14,484 bases of DNA, taken from Odoribacter sp036657595. GTDB lineage: Bacteria > Bacteroidota > Bacteroidia > Bacteroidales > Marinifilaceae. A program made the position numbers and the translations under genes. The notes below the pieces were generated by a model, which saw only the letters and a program-made list of their open reading frames with translations, ran no database searches and had not been told where the DNA came from. Below, piece after piece: positions 14,214 through 14,484 of the stretch (position 1 is its first letter; each line of letters starts with the position of its first letter). Where the stretch lies: the NCBI GenBank assembly GCA_036657595.1, contig JAVXFZ010000066.1, positions 1 to 14,484 of the forward strand. Reading direction: 5' to 3'.

Positions 14214-14279
14214 GGTATTTATGTCTATTATACAGTGTGTTTCAATCAAAATAGGAAAGAAAAGGTTTGTGTTTCAGTC
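14214..14279 (-). promoter_or_regulatory. Three-box operator of the main fimbrial operon
   Basis: Read on the plus strand, the direct repeats are GGTATTTATGTC (14214-14225), TGTGTTTCAATC (14236-14247) and TGTGTTTCAGTC (14268-14279). Starts are 22 and 32 bases apart. The array mirrors the one at 1263-1329 in order, orientation and distance to the -7 box. Centres near -42, -64 and -96 place all boxes on roughly one face of the helix. The binding protein is not encoded in this window. Confidence 0.65.
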
Positions 14280-14355
14280 AAAAAAACAAAGGTAGATCGT
14301 TCAGAAGGTTGATTTTACTTACCTACATACATCATCGAAATTAAACACTTAAATG

Positions 14356-14363
14356 TATATTTG
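14356..14363 (+). promoter_or_regulatory. Possible divergent -7 promoter element
   Basis: TATATTTG on the plus strand matches TAnnTTTG exactly and is followed by CAAAG, a common Bacteroides context. No -33 TTTG is seen. A transcript would start near 14369. An ATG there opens only a 36-codon frame (MIKEGTYTLFG..., stop at 14477-14479), which would be nearly leaderless, so a small RNA or a leader is as likely as a peptide. Confidence 0.4.
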
Positions 14364-14436
14364 CAAAGATGATTAAAGAAGGTACATACACACTTTTCGG
14401 GACACTATCTAATCAAATTGGGATTTACAGGATCAG

Positions 14437-14478
14437 TAGCAAAAGTTGTGTGAAACGTTGTTTCCACAACTTTTGCTA
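14437..14478. terminator. Strong hairpin at the right edge, possible terminator
   Basis: Bases 14437-14450 pair perfectly with 14465-14478. After one bulged T, GAAAC (14452-14456) pairs with GTTTC (14460-14464) around a GTT loop, giving 19 base pairs in total. The left arm has an A-run and the right arm a T-run, as in bidirectional terminators. The window ends too soon to see a following T-run. It could end a transcript from 14369, or one entering from the right. Confidence 0.6.
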
Positions 14479-14484
14479 AGCATA

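Noticed and set aside
14214..14484. An invertible (phase-variable) promoter segment, as found at some Bacteroides fimbrial loci
   Set aside because: I found no pair of inverted repeats flanking the promoter. The only strong inverted repeat (14437-14478) has its arms next to each other, and no recombinase gene is in the window.

Overview
The window looks like a Bacteroidales chromosome or accessory region (Bacteroides/Parabacteroides-type). The evidence is a long run of fimbrillin-family lipoproteins, DUF3575 and DUF3868 proteins, and promoters with the Bacteroidetes -7 element TAnnTTTG. All ten convincing genes lie on the minus strand, so the operon reads right to left. No tRNA, rRNA, CRISPR array or transposase gene was seen.

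Reading in the direction of transcription, the right-hand 327 bases hold the main promoter. It has a -7 box at 14182-14189 and three direct-repeat boxes upstream (14214-14279). A possible divergent plus-strand promoter and a strong hairpin lie at the far right edge. The operon then encodes: a DUF3575 small outer-membrane barrel-like protein (13591-14157); a DUF3868/OmpA-like/TPR protein (12116-13576); a FimB/Mfa2-type anchor lipoprotein (11211-12119); a 769-residue fimbrillin built of three pilin modules (8774-11083); a conventional-sized fimbrillin (7788-8759); two large fimbrillins with GLUG-type beta-helix tails (5743-7776 and 3794-5734); a fimbrillin with only a rudimentary tail (2636-3736); and a final fimbrillin-like lipoprotein (1540-2625). 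Gaps are 8-14 bases or a 4-base overlap, except for 127 bases before the three-module pilin and 57 bases before 2636-3736. A hairpin at 1493-1533 probably ends this unit.

A second, monocistronic unit follows. Gene 286-1164 encodes a stand-alone copy of the fimbrillin head found at the N-terminus of the 5743-7776 protein. It is driven by what appears to be a copy of the main operon promoter, with the same -7 box and the same three upstream boxes at nearly the same spacing. It ends at a 24-bp hairpin (196-252). The left 195 bases hold three perfect-length 11-bp tandem repeats and two further hairpins, and perhaps the 3' end of a convergent plus-strand gene.

The set is best read as a fimbria (type V pilus, as in Porphyromonas FimA/Mfa1) assembly locus. 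All subunits are exported as lipoproteins, and six of the seven pilin-like proteins carry a Thr-Arg dipeptide at residues 43-55, where the known systems are cut by a trypsin-like protease before donor-strand polymerisation. FimB/Mfa2 would anchor the fibre, the three-module and single-module pilins would form the shaft or adaptors, and the GLUG proteins would sit at the tip. Roles of individual pilins are inference. The most interesting signals are the shared three-box operator, the duplicated head under a duplicated promoter, and the three-module pilin.
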